A stretch of 9,207 bases of DNA from Gemmatimonadota bacterium (GTDB taxonomy: Bacteria > Gemmatimonadota > Gemmatimonadetes > Longimicrobiales > Longimicrobiaceae), in NCBI GenBank assembly GCA_019348265.1, contig JAHWJV010000113.1, positions 1-9,207 of the forward strand. Reading direction: 5' to 3'. The translations under genes were made by a program, and so were the position numbers. Below are positions 1-6,729 of this stretch, piece by piece; position 1 is the stretch's first letter; every line of letters starts with the position of its first letter. A model generated the notes under the pieces. It was not told the origin of the DNA, made no database searches, and worked only from the letters and a program-made list of their open reading frames with translations.

Positions 1-506
1 GTCACGACGCCCGGCGTCAGGATGCCGGCCGCCACCAGCGCGCGCGGCACGGCGGGGACGCGCAGCAGCGGCAGGAGATGCGGCAGCAGCACGACGAACG
101 GCGCCGCGGCGAGCAGACCCGACGGCGCGCAGGCGAAGGCGAGCCCGGCGACCACGCCACCGAGCGCCAGCGGCAGCAGTCGACGCGACTCGGTGGCGCG
201 CAGGACGAGGACCAGCACCGCGGTGGCGGCGAGCGCGACGGCGAGCGGCAGGAGCCGCTCGAACCTCAACGGCTGCTTCGCCTGCTCGGGCGGGAGATAG
301 ACCAGCGAGATCGTGGGAAGATGATCTTCTTCACGCCGGAGACTGGCCCAGAACGCGGCGTCGATGATCGCCTCGATGGTGGCCGCATCCGGCTCCGGGG
401 CGAGCCCGACGGTCCCGCTCAGCCGCGCCTCGGCGAGGTGCCGGGCGAAGTGGGCTGCCACCGCTCCGGCTACTGCGCCTGCAGCCGGGTACGCGCCCTC
501 GGTCAT
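1..506 (-). CDS. Partial protein: DACNV-like N-terminus followed by membrane segments
   Basis: This minus-strand gene starts at ATG 506-504 and runs off the left edge; 168 residues are visible. Residues 1-83 are soluble and include AIIDAAFWASLRREED (46-61) and PTISLVYLPPEQA (64-76). From memory these resemble the start of proteins annotated as putative sensor domain DACNV; this is recall, not a search. From Leu85 the chain becomes strongly hydrophobic, with likely membrane segments near 85-102, 110-128 and 131-148. The stretch GLAFACAPSGLLAAAPF (121-137) is reminiscent of GT39/ArnT-like polytopic glycosyltransferases. G/C-rich third positions continue through the join, so both halves look coding. 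The start lies 19 bases after the stop of the upstream 78-aa gene, with no strong ribosome binding site and no other start in frame before a stop at 561-563. The gene is firm; the function is unknown. Confidence 0.7.
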   Translation of the reverse strand, partial: MTEGAYPAAGAVAGAVAAHFARHLAEARLSGTVGLAPEPDAATIEAIIDAAFWASLRREEDHLPTISLVYLPPEQAKQPLRFERLLPLAVALAATAVLVLVLRATESRRLLPLALGGVVAGLAFACAPSGLLAAAPFVVLLPHLLPLLRVPAVPRALVAAGILTPGVV

Positions 507-525
507 TCCGAGCGCGGGAGAGCCA

Positions 526-762
526 TCACCGCGGGCGGTCGAACTCGGGCTCCTGCCCGTTCACCGGCGGAGAGTAGGCGAGAACCTCCGCGATCAGGTA
601 GCCCTGCGCTCTGCGCTCAGGGCCTGAGTATACGGCGCCGGCCGCACGCCGAGCCACGATCTCCTCGAGCGTGACGCCCGCCTCCTGGCTCTCCTCCGCC
701 TGCTGCGCGGATATCGGCTCGCTCAGGATCCGCCCGAGCAGGGATTCGCTGTCGCGGTCCAT
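526..762 (-). CDS. Small hypothetical protein, 78 aa
   Basis: The gene begins at ATG 762-760, with GGAGG six bases upstream on the minus strand, so the start is well supported. The stop is TGA at 528-526. The product is acidic in its first half (SEPISAQQAEESQEAG, 14-29) and basic in its second half (ARRAAGAVYSGPERRAQG, 37-54), and has no signal peptide, membrane segment or cysteine. The next gene starts 19 bases after its stop on the same strand, so the two are probably co-transcribed. I do not recognise the family. It could be a small cytoplasmic partner of the downstream membrane or sensor protein, but only the proximity suggests this. Confidence 0.6.
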   Translation of the reverse strand: MDRDSESLLGRILSEPISAQQAEESQEAGVTLEEIVARRAAGAVYSGPERRAQGYLIAEVLAYSPPVNGQEPEFDRPR

Positions 763-904
763 GACGCCTCCAGCTTTTGGGGACGGAGCCGCCCGGCTCT
801 ACGGGAACGAGGGAGCCGAAAGTGGCGGCGGCTCCGATCCCATGCAACGGACGGGCCGAGGTGGCGGATCGCTGTGCGTCGCCCGTGTATTCAGGCAGTC
901 GCCC

Positions 905-1552
905 TCACGCCTCCGCTGGGATCTGCAGCGCGCAACGTACGGCTGCGGGGTGGAATCGCGTGCCGGCGCCGCTCTGAAGAAGCTGTGCCCGGCTCTCCCA
1001 CGGCAATCCGGTGGTGTACGGCCGCGGGCGCGTGACGGCCGCGATGATGTCCGCGACGCGCAGGATCCCCGCGAGCAGCAGGTTCCGCTCGTCGAGCTTT
1101 CCTGCTAGCTCCGCATAGTCGTCGTACTGGTGCTCGATCAGCTCCACCACCCGCGGGTGGTGCATGGTCGCGGCGATCTGGGCGCTGATCTGCGCCTGGG
1201 AGCGTACCCGCGCGAGCTCTTCCGTCGAAAGCGGCGCCGCGCGCTTCAGGAGCGTCGCTGGAATCGTGAACATCCCGATCTCGTGAATGCGCGCCGCCGT
1301 CTCCAGGATGTACGCATCCGCCTCGGAGATGCGCATCAGCCTGCCGAGCCTCTCGCACATCACTGCGACGAGGGTGCAGTGCTCGACGATGTTCAGCTCC
1401 GAGTCGCGCACTTCCAGCCCGAACGCGAGGGTTCGAGACATGGTCCGCGTCGTGCTCGCCCGCTGCTCTTTCGACATCAGCCCCGGCGCGTCCCTGTGCG
1501 TCTGTGCGCCGGACATCCTGCGAACCCATCGATGCATCGTGTTCATCTTCAT
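905..1552 (-). CDS. Degenerate HD-GYP-like domain protein
   Basis: This 215-aa protein follows the layout of HD-GYP domains, which normally hydrolyse cyclic di-GMP. The first helix keeps its histidine in VEHCTLVAVMCERLG (56-70), and the core is ARIHEIGMFTIPATLL (87-102) with the linker PLSTEELARVR (107-117). The C-terminal helix ILRVADIIAAVTRPRPY (163-179) matches the family's VAD..DA.T..RPY region. The catalytic signatures are eroded: HD is HE (90-91), GK is GM (93-94), the histidine expected after VRS is missing, and the GYP loop reads YAELAG (146-151). It is therefore probably not a normal phosphodiesterase and may be a binding or scaffold protein. The start is set by AAGGAG (1559-1564) six bases before ATG 1552; a TTG at 1567 would include that site. 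It lies 179 bp downstream of the OmpA-like gene on the same strand. Confidence 0.8.
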   Translation of the reverse strand: MKMNTMHRWVRRMSGAQTHRDAPGLMSKEQRASTTRTMSRTLAFGLEVRDSELNIVEHCTLVAVMCERLGRLMRISEADAYILETAARIHEIGMFTIPATLLKRAAPLSTEELARVRSQAQISAQIAATMHHPRVVELIEHQYDDYAELAGKLDERNLLLAGILRVADIIAAVTRPRPYTTGLPWESRAQLLQSGAGTRFHPAAVRCALQIPAEA

Positions 1553-1731
1553 TTGGCTCTCCTTCAAGCAACTGTCAGCGGCTCTACATCACCCCTGCAC
1601 GGGCACGACGCTGCCGCGGGACCGCCGATACGGCAGGTTCGACGGGCGGGCACCCCTCAGACCCCCGGGCCCCAATTCGCCCGCGCTGCAAGCCGGGCGC
1701 GGACTGCCACCGCGCTCCGACTCCCCACCTG

Positions 1732-2367
1732 TTACCTCGCTGAAATCGCTCCCCCCATTCCAGGAAGCGACGGGTCTGGCGGAGTCTCGACTACGAACAC
1801 GACCCGTCGGTTCAGATCCGCTCCGTAGCTGCCCCCCGAGGCACCCGGCACGACCGGGCGCTCTTCGCCGTAACCCACCACGGTCAGCTGGCTACGGGGG
1901 ACCCCCTGCTCCACGAGGTGGGTGCGGACCGCTTCCGCCCGCTTCCTGGAGAGCTGCCGGTTGTACGCAGCCGAGCCCGCCGGGTCGGCGAACCCCTCCA
2001 CGGTGATCTTCGCGCCACGGTAGTGATTCTGAACGACCTCCGAGAATCGGCTCAGCACCGGCTCAGCTTCCGGGTTGAGATCGGACCGGTCGAACCCGAA
2101 ATGCACGGGCACCACGAAGTGCATGCCGTCCTCCATCATCGTGATGCGGGTACCGAACTCCTTTCTAAGGGCATCCAGATCCGCCCTCAGCGCGGCGACG
2201 TCTGCCGCGATCCGCTGGTCGCCCGCGATTCGCGCCGAGCGCTCGGCCTCCAGAGCCGCCGCCTGCTCCGCGAGCCCGCGTCGTAGCTGCCCCCGCGTCG
2301 CACATCCCGCCGACAGCACGAACATCCCCGCCATAGCGATGGTACTGATACGTAGAGGTGCCCTCAT
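1732..2367 (-). CDS. OmpA-family peptidoglycan-binding lipoprotein
   Basis: This 211-aa outer-envelope lipoprotein would tether the outer membrane to peptidoglycan. Residues 1-22 form a lipoprotein signal peptide with lipobox LSAGC and acylated Cys22. Residues 31-71 are Ala/Glu/Arg-rich with heptad spacing, a likely coiled-coil spacer. Residues 86-195 form the OmpA C-terminal domain: FGFDRSDLNPEAEPVL (90-105), EGFADPAG (124-131), NRQLSRKRAEAV (136-147) and DLNRRVVFVVE (184-194). Asp128 and Arg143 match the pair that binds the diaminopimelate of peptidoglycan in OmpA-like proteins. ATG 2367 is chosen because AGGAG lies six bases upstream and the signal peptide begins there; the frame stays open further upstream. 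A sigma-54 promoter lies about 60 bases upstream (2438-2453), and the divergent neighbour is a sigma-54 activator. Confidence 0.92.
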   Translation of the reverse strand: MRAPLRISTIAMAGMFVLSAGCATRGQLRRGLAEQAAALEAERSARIAGDQRIAADVAALRADLDALRKEFGTRITMMEDGMHFVVPVHFGFDRSDLNPEAEPVLSRFSEVVQNHYRGAKITVEGFADPAGSAAYNRQLSRKRAEAVRTHLVEQGVPRSQLTVVGYGEERPVVPGASGGSYGADLNRRVVFVVETPPDPSLPGMGGAISAR

Positions 2368-2437
2368 CCTCGTCTCCTGGAAAGCTTCTGGGTTCACCAT
2401 AGCGACAACCGTGGGTCGCTCCGTCAGGTTCTTTAAA

Positions 2438-2453
2438 AGCAACGCCGATGCCG
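2438..2453 (-). promoter_or_regulatory. Sigma-54 (-24/-12) promoter for the OmpA-like lipoprotein
   Basis: On the minus strand the sequence reads CGGCATCGGCGTTGCT. Against the sigma-54 consensus TGGCAC-N5-TTGC(A/T) it has the invariant GG and GC ten bases apart, plus CA and TT; only the first T and the last C of the -24 box differ. The predicted transcription start is near 2427, giving a leader of about 60 bases before the ATG at 2367. The adjacent divergent gene encodes the kind of activator this promoter requires, which strengthens the call. Confidence 0.7.
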
Positions 2454-2461
2454 CGGAAGTT

Positions 2462-2479
2462 GCAGTTGCCGTAAACTGC
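2462..2479. promoter_or_regulatory. Palindrome next to the sigma-54 promoter (possible operator)
   Basis: GCAGTT and AACTGC form a perfect six-base dyad around a six-base spacer. It sits immediately upstream of the -24 box, centred about 44 bases before the predicted lipoprotein transcription start. That is closer than a classical NtrC enhancer, so it may instead bind another regulator or belong to the regulator gene's own promoter. The dyad is seen directly; its function is a guess. Confidence 0.35.
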
Positions 2480-2562
2480 GGATCTATATCGACTTGAGTA
2501 ACCGAAAGCCCGAAGTGTTGATGGATAGCTTCTGGAGAAATTAGGGGATATTTTACCGGATA

Positions 2563-2576
2563 GCACGCGGTCGTGC
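2563..2576. promoter_or_regulatory. Candidate upstream activator site (NtrC-box-like palindrome)
   Basis: GCACG-CGGT-CGTGC is a perfect five-base dyad with a four-base centre. Its centre is about 142 bases upstream of the predicted lipoprotein transcription start, in the usual range for activators of sigma-54 promoters. It resembles, but does not equal, the GCAC...GTGC core of enterobacterial NtrC sites. It also lies about 120 bases before the regulator start codon, so autoregulation is possible. Confidence 0.4.
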
Positions 2577-2687
2577 AGGGAAAAATTCCCCGCCCGGGGG
2601 AGCGCTGGCGTGAGCGGCGGTTGCTGCCTCAGATTCCGGCTGCGCTGGAGCCGCTTGGCTGCGTGCTACGAACTCTCGGTGGGGCAG

Positions 2688-4054
<1,367 letters not shown>

Positions 4055-4170
4055 GGGACCCATATTTTCACGGCGTCTCTGGTCTATGCCCGCGTGGTCG
4101 CGCTGCCCGGGCGTGGTACAATCCATGATACGAATCCCGGCCACTCCCGGCGCGTGCGGGGTGCGCCCGC

Positions 4171-4198
4171 TTGACGATCCCGCGCAGGCGCTTAAGCT
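4171..4198 (+). promoter_or_regulatory. Sigma-70-like promoter for the 175-aa lipoprotein
   Basis: TTGACG (4171-4176) is followed after 16 bases by TAAGCT (4193-4198). The -35 box has five of six consensus bases and the -10 box is weak, as is common in GC-rich genomes. Transcription would start near 4205, which excludes the upstream in-frame ATG at 4199 and leaves a leader of about 36 bases before ATG 4241. Confidence 0.5.
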
Positions 4199-4240
4199 AT
4201 GACGCTTGTATCCAGACACGACTTACGCGAACCACGACCG

Positions 4241-4768
4241 ATGACTGCTCCAAGGCTGGCGGTTGCCACCGCCCTGATCGCAACGGCCGTCGCATGTGGG
4301 CGGACGCCCGCTCCGGCGCCTGCTCCTGCGCCGCCGGCCGCGCCGTCCGTCGCGCAGCAGTACGCCGCGCTCCCCGACACCGTCGTCTGCGTAGTGGACC
4401 GCACGACCGAGCGCGGCCTTCGTGACCTGCAGGCAAAGCGGGCCGCGAACGGAAGCGTCGTGCTGCTCGTCGACAACCAGATCAACTCCCTCGACCAGAT
4501 TCATCCCGTCGGCGTTGCCGCCGGCTACGCTGGCAATGAGGTCTGGTATTCGCGCAGCGCGCCGATCACGCTCCAGAGTCGAAACTACATCAGATACGGG
4601 GGCGAGCGGCGCGTCCCGCTGAACCAGCTGCGCCGGGTCGGCGCCTACCAGGGAATCCCCCTCTTCAGCGCGCCCGCCGATACCGTTCGGCCGCAGGCCG
4701 TGTACGTCCCCGTCCGGGTGGGGTGCATCTTCACGGCTTACGTGCGCGAGGACCTGAACCGGGGCTGA
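4241..4768 (+). CDS. Hypothetical lipoprotein, 175 aa
   Basis: The protein begins MTAPRLAVATALIATAVACG, a lipoprotein-type signal with Cys19 as the likely acylated residue; the lipobox AVAC is acceptable though not ideal. A low-complexity Ala-Pro tether follows (23-35). The folded part (about 38-175) contains PDTVVCVVDRTTERGLRD (45-62) and VYVPVRVGCIFTAYVRED (154-171). Cys50 and Cys162 could form a disulfide after export. I do not recognise the family. ATG 4241 is preferred over ATG 4199 because the signal peptide starts there and the predicted transcription start lies between the two. No strong ribosome binding site is visible. It appears to be a single-gene unit, bounded by its own promoter and a strong terminator. 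Confidence 0.75.
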   Translation: MTAPRLAVATALIATAVACGRTPAPAPAPAPPAAPSVAQQYAALPDTVVCVVDRTTERGLRDLQAKRAANGSVVLLVDNQINSLDQIHPVGVAAGYAGNEVWYSRSAPITLQSRNYIRYGGERRVPLNQLRRVGAYQGIPLFSAPADTVRPQAVYVPVRVGCIFTAYVREDLNRG

Positions 4769-4850
4769 GGACGCTGCGCCCCGGCTTCGGATCCCCGAAT
4801 ACCGGCGCAGCGCTGGTTGCGGAGGCAGGACGCTCCTGAAGGACGACAGA

Positions 4851-4879
4851 GGAACCGCCGCAGGCGGTTCCTTTTTTTT
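4851..4879 (+). terminator. Rho-independent terminator
   Basis: GGAACCGCC (4851-4859) and GGCGGTTCC (4863-4871) form a perfect nine-base stem with a GCA loop, followed by eight T residues (4872-4879). This is a textbook intrinsic terminator for the upstream lipoprotein gene. It also insulates the following small gene, which has its own promoter. Confidence 0.95.
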
Positions 4880-4920
4880 CGGCCCGATTGCCTGGTCGCG
4901 CGGCGCTGTCTCGGGGGGTG

Positions 4921-4936
4921 TGGCACAGCCGTTGCT
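4921..4936 (+). promoter_or_regulatory. Consensus sigma-54 promoter for a 49-aa gene
   Basis: TGGCAC-AGCCG-TTGCT matches the sigma-54 consensus TGGCAC-N5-TTGC(A/T) at every specified base with the exact spacing. It lies in non-coding DNA just after a terminator and faces the small gene at 5018. The predicted transcription start is near 4947, giving a leader of about 71 bases. A dyad TTCGG-ATCC-CCGAA (4786-4799), centred about 154 bases upstream of that start, is a possible but unproven activator site. Confidence 0.8.
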
Positions 4937-5007
4937 GCGCCGTTTCTCCCCAGCACCGCCACCGTCAGACGCGTTTGCGATCGCGCCAGAGGGTGGCTCG
5001 CACCCAT

Positions 5008-5013
5008 AGGAGG
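5008..5013 (+). promoter_or_regulatory. Strong ribosome binding site deciding a GTG start
   Basis: AGGAGG is a perfect anti-Shine-Dalgarno match, four bases before GTG 5018. It fixes the start of the 49-aa gene within a reading frame that is open much further upstream. Confidence 0.75.
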
Positions 5014-5017
5014 CGGC

Positions 5018-5167
5018 GTGGTAGAGATTCGCCCTCCGGAGCCCATCGACACGTGCGCGGACCGCATCCGCGCGCTGGGCTACGATCCCGTCCACCTCTC
5101 GCCCGACGAGCAGGTCGAAGTGATCGAGATGCACCTTCTGTGTCCCGACGAAGCGCTCAGCGCGTAG
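5018..5167 (+). CDS. Small protein, 49 aa, predicted sigma-54-dependent
   Basis: The gene runs from GTG 5018 to a TAG stop and encodes a 49-residue acidic protein. It contains PPEPIDTCADRIRALGYDP (6-24), then SPDEQVEVIEMHLLCPDE (28-45). It has two cysteines (13 and 42) and no signal peptide or membrane segment. I do not recognise a family. The coding call rests on three agreeing signals: a consensus sigma-54 promoter at 4921-4936, a perfect AGGAGG site, and a hairpin just after the stop (5194-5226). The frame is open back to TTG 4817, but those codons cross the terminator and the promoter, so the short form is preferred. The upstream promoter suggests induction by a sigma-54 activator such as the regulator at 2688-4054; that pairing is an inference. 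Confidence 0.6.
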   Translation: MVEIRPPEPIDTCADRIRALGYDPVHLSPDEQVEVIEMHLLCPDEALSA

Positions 5168-5193
5168 CCCGAAAGCCGATCCGGCCGGGCGAG

Positions 5194-5226
5194 GAAACGG
5201 TTCGAGGCGCTGCCTCGGACCGTTTC
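5194..5226. terminator. Long hairpin between convergent genes, probable terminator
   Basis: Positions 5194-5208 pair with 5212-5226: eight base pairs, one T-G wobble, six base pairs and a three-base loop. It lies between the stop of the 49-aa gene and the stop of the convergent hydrolase gene. Neither side has a T run, so it may be a bidirectional stem-type terminator or an RNA-stabilising hairpin. Confidence 0.55.
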
Positions 5227-5248
5227 GGTTAGAGCCCCCGGAAATCCG

Positions 5249-6316
5249 TCACGGCATCACGAGTGTTGCACCGTGCGCCGGTAGCCAGAGTCGCTCTTTG
5301 GGCAGTCCTGCCTCGTTCCAGGCCTCGCGCGTTCGCAGCGGAGGCTCCAGCGGGTCCTCGTCGGTGAGTCGGAACGTCCCCCAGTGCATGCCGCCCATCG
5401 TCCCGTGACTGCCGAGCTCGAGAAAGGCGCGGACCGCGTCCTCGGGGTTCATGTGGCTGGTCTTCATGAACCAGCGGGGCTCGTACGCCCCGATCGGGAG
5501 CAGCGTCAGATCGAACGGGCCCGCTGCTTCGCCGATCCGCGGGTACTCGGGAAACCAGCCGCTGTCACCTCCGAAGTAGACGCTTCTGCCCGCGCCGGCC
5601 ACCGACCAGGAGCTCCAGAGCCGGCCAAGACGGTAAAAGGGCGAGCGCGAGGTCCAGTGCTGCGCCGGAAGGCAGCGGATGAGCGCCTCACCCTCTCCGC
5701 TCCGGATCACGGCCTCGCCCCACCAGTCGAGCTCCGTTACCCGCTTCACGCGGCGCGACGCGAACCAGTCCCGGTAGCCGAGCGGCGTGAGCCATTCCAG
5801 GGCGTCGCCGAAACGGGCGGCGAGCCGTCTCACCGTTGGCTCGTCCAGGTGGTCGTAGTGGTCGTGCGAGAGGAGTACCGCGTCGATCGGAGGGAGGGCC
5901 TCGACCAAGAGAGACGGTGGGACGAAGCGCTTCGGCCCGGCCCAGGAGACCGGGGAGGCGCGTTCGCTCAGATGGGGGTCGGTGAGAACGTTCAGGCCGG
6001 CGATCTGGATGAGAAAGGTCGAATGACCGAGCCAGGTGGTGCGCAGCTCGCTGGCCGCCGCGCGAGGCACCGCCACGTCGCTCGAAACGACCGGCAGGTC
6101 GCGCTGGTGGGGGTTCGCCGGCAGAGCGGCCTGGCGTGCTTCCCGGCGCCAGCGCAGCATCTCGCGGAACCCGGGTACCTCAGATCCTGGCCACGGGTTC
6201 CGGAAGCCGCCGGCGGGGTCGTGGTGAGATGGTGGCGAGGGGTGCCCACCCTGATCGGTTTTCAGGTCAGCCAAAACGGTCCACTCCACGCCTGGTGTAC
6301 GCCACGGTCTTTTCAT
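5249..6316 (-). CDS. NAPE-PLD/UlaG-like metallo-beta-lactamase-fold hydrolase
   Basis: This 355-aa protein belongs to the MBL-fold group that includes N-acyl-phosphatidylethanolamine phospholipase D; the bacterial substrate is usually unknown. The N-terminal GGFRNPWPG (36-44) is typical of the group. The fold starts at TTWLGHSTFLIQIAGLNVLT (93-112). Metal ligands are visible in SHDHYDH (150-156: His151, His153, Asp155, His156), His220 in AQHWTSR (218-224), Asp251 in GGDSGW (249-254) and His311 in MHWGTF (310-315). These ligands are all present, so the enzyme should be active with two metals, probably zinc. There is no signal peptide, so it is likely cytoplasmic. ATG 6316 has GGAG only two bases upstream, so the exact start is uncertain, but the conserved region begins by about residue 36. 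It is convergent with the small gene at 5018. Confidence 0.92.
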   Translation of the reverse strand: MKRPWRTPGVEWTVLADLKTDQGGHPSPPSHHDPAGGFRNPWPGSEVPGFREMLRWRREARQAALPANPHQRDLPVVSSDVAVPRAAASELRTTWLGHSTFLIQIAGLNVLTDPHLSERASPVSWAGPKRFVPPSLLVEALPPIDAVLLSHDHYDHLDEPTVRRLAARFGDALEWLTPLGYRDWFASRRVKRVTELDWWGEAVIRSGEGEALIRCLPAQHWTSRSPFYRLGRLWSSWSVAGAGRSVYFGGDSGWFPEYPRIGEAAGPFDLTLLPIGAYEPRWFMKTSHMNPEDAVRAFLELGSHGTMGGMHWGTFRLTDEDPLEPPLRTREAWNEAGLPKERLWLPAHGATLVMP

Positions 6317-6729
6317 TTCTCCAGTCTGGGAGCGGAAGCTCGGCCGAGCTCCGCGAATTCCGGGTCCGGGCTGGGGCTGCCGGCTCCCAGCCCCTGCGAC
6401 TGAAGTCGCCGCTACACGAACCCCCAGCCCGCCTGCGCGGGCTGCCCCTGCCCCAGCTTCGGCGAAGGCCGACTTCTAGTTGTCGTAGCGGCGACTTCAG
6501 TCGCCGCCAGGTCTGGGGCGGAAGCTCCGCCGCGCGCTGCGGACCCCGCCGCGTCTGGTTTCGGGCAGCGAGGCCGCTTAATGTTAGGTTCATACGGCAA
6601 CTTGTGCGCGCCGCCGAATCACAATGGCGCAGGGCATGCGGGTCGAGTCCGTCGACAGGTGCGCGCCGGTCGACGCCCAGCCGCCGGCGGCGTCCGAGGG
6701 TCCCCCTTTCCGTCCACCGGAGACGAGTT
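6317..6729. other. Non-coding stretch with palindromic repeats, 413 bp
   Basis: No convincing gene is seen between the divergent hydrolase (minus) and the DUF1080 lipoprotein (plus). The left 250 bases are a mosaic of palindromes: AGCTCGGCCGAGCT (6337-6350), GCCCGC-CTGC-GCGGGC near 6428-6443, CTTCGGCGAAG near 6470, and the inverted pair at 6396-6414/6486-6504. Related blocks containing GCGGAAGCTC recur near 6333 and 6519. The part from about 6576 to 6729 holds the leader of the plus-strand gene; no clear promoter is recognisable. Confidence 0.6.
6396..6504. repeat. REP/MITE-like inverted repeat pair
   Basis: A 19-base unit, GCGACTGAAGTCGCCGCTA (6396-6414), recurs perfectly as its reverse complement at 6486-6504, with 71 bases between. 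The unit itself contains the palindrome GCGACT-GA-AGTCGC. The interior holds a further GC-rich hairpin. This nested arrangement resembles dispersed REP or BIME elements or a small non-autonomous element; no target-site duplication is obvious. Confidence 0.65.

Larger units (their letters stand above)
2368..2687. other. Divergent regulatory region, 320 bp
   Basis: This gene-free stretch separates the OmpA-like lipoprotein (minus) from the NtrC-type regulator (plus). It is more AT-rich than its surroundings. It holds a sigma-54 promoter facing the lipoprotein gene (2438-2453) and two short palindromes (2462-2479 and 2563-2576). No clear sigma-70 promoter for the regulator is visible; TTGCAG (2460-2465) with TCTATA 17 bases later is a weak candidate. 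Reading frames from 2610 (GTG) and up to 2442 intrude on both sides but look like non-coding extensions. Confidence 0.7.

Noticed and set aside
22..674. Plus-strand reading frames at the left end
   Set aside because: They are antisense to two minus-strand genes with better codon bias and a good ribosome binding site. Their translations are low-complexity Arg/Ser/Ala/Gly sequence.
891..1571. 226-codon minus-strand frame overlapping the HD-GYP-like gene
   Set aside because: It is the out-of-phase frame of the same region. It lacks any domain, is dominated by Arg/Ala/His/Asp, and the competing frame has clear HD-GYP-like segments and a good ribosome binding site.
1553..1731. Sigma-54 promoter in front of the HD-GYP-like gene
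   Set aside because: A minus-strand TTGCT is present, but no GG lies at the -24 position. No other convincing promoter or terminator was seen in this 179-bp gap.
2615..2645. Plus-strand TTGCTG near 2630 as a sigma-54 -12 box for the regulator
   Set aside because: The upstream TGGC is four bases too far away, so GG and GC do not have the required ten-base spacing.
2610..2687. GTG at 2610 as the start of the response regulator, preceded by a purine-rich stretch
   Set aside because: It would add 26 residues rich in Cys, Arg and Leu before the receiver domain. Response regulators normally begin a few residues before the first beta strand, which fits ATG 2688.
4223..5134. 303-codon minus-strand reading frame
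   Set aside because: It crosses a strong terminator, a sigma-54 promoter and the complement of a lipoprotein gene with a clear signal peptide. The composition is typical of a GC-rich shadow frame.
5384..6403. 339-codon plus-strand reading frame
   Set aside because: It lies opposite the MBL-fold hydrolase, whose metal-binding motifs are intact on the minus strand. The translation is Arg/Gly/Glu-rich with no recognisable motif, as expected from the complement of GC-rich coding DNA.
6396..6504. CRISPR array
   Set aside because: There are only two copies, in inverted rather than direct orientation, with no regular spacers and no cas genes in the window.
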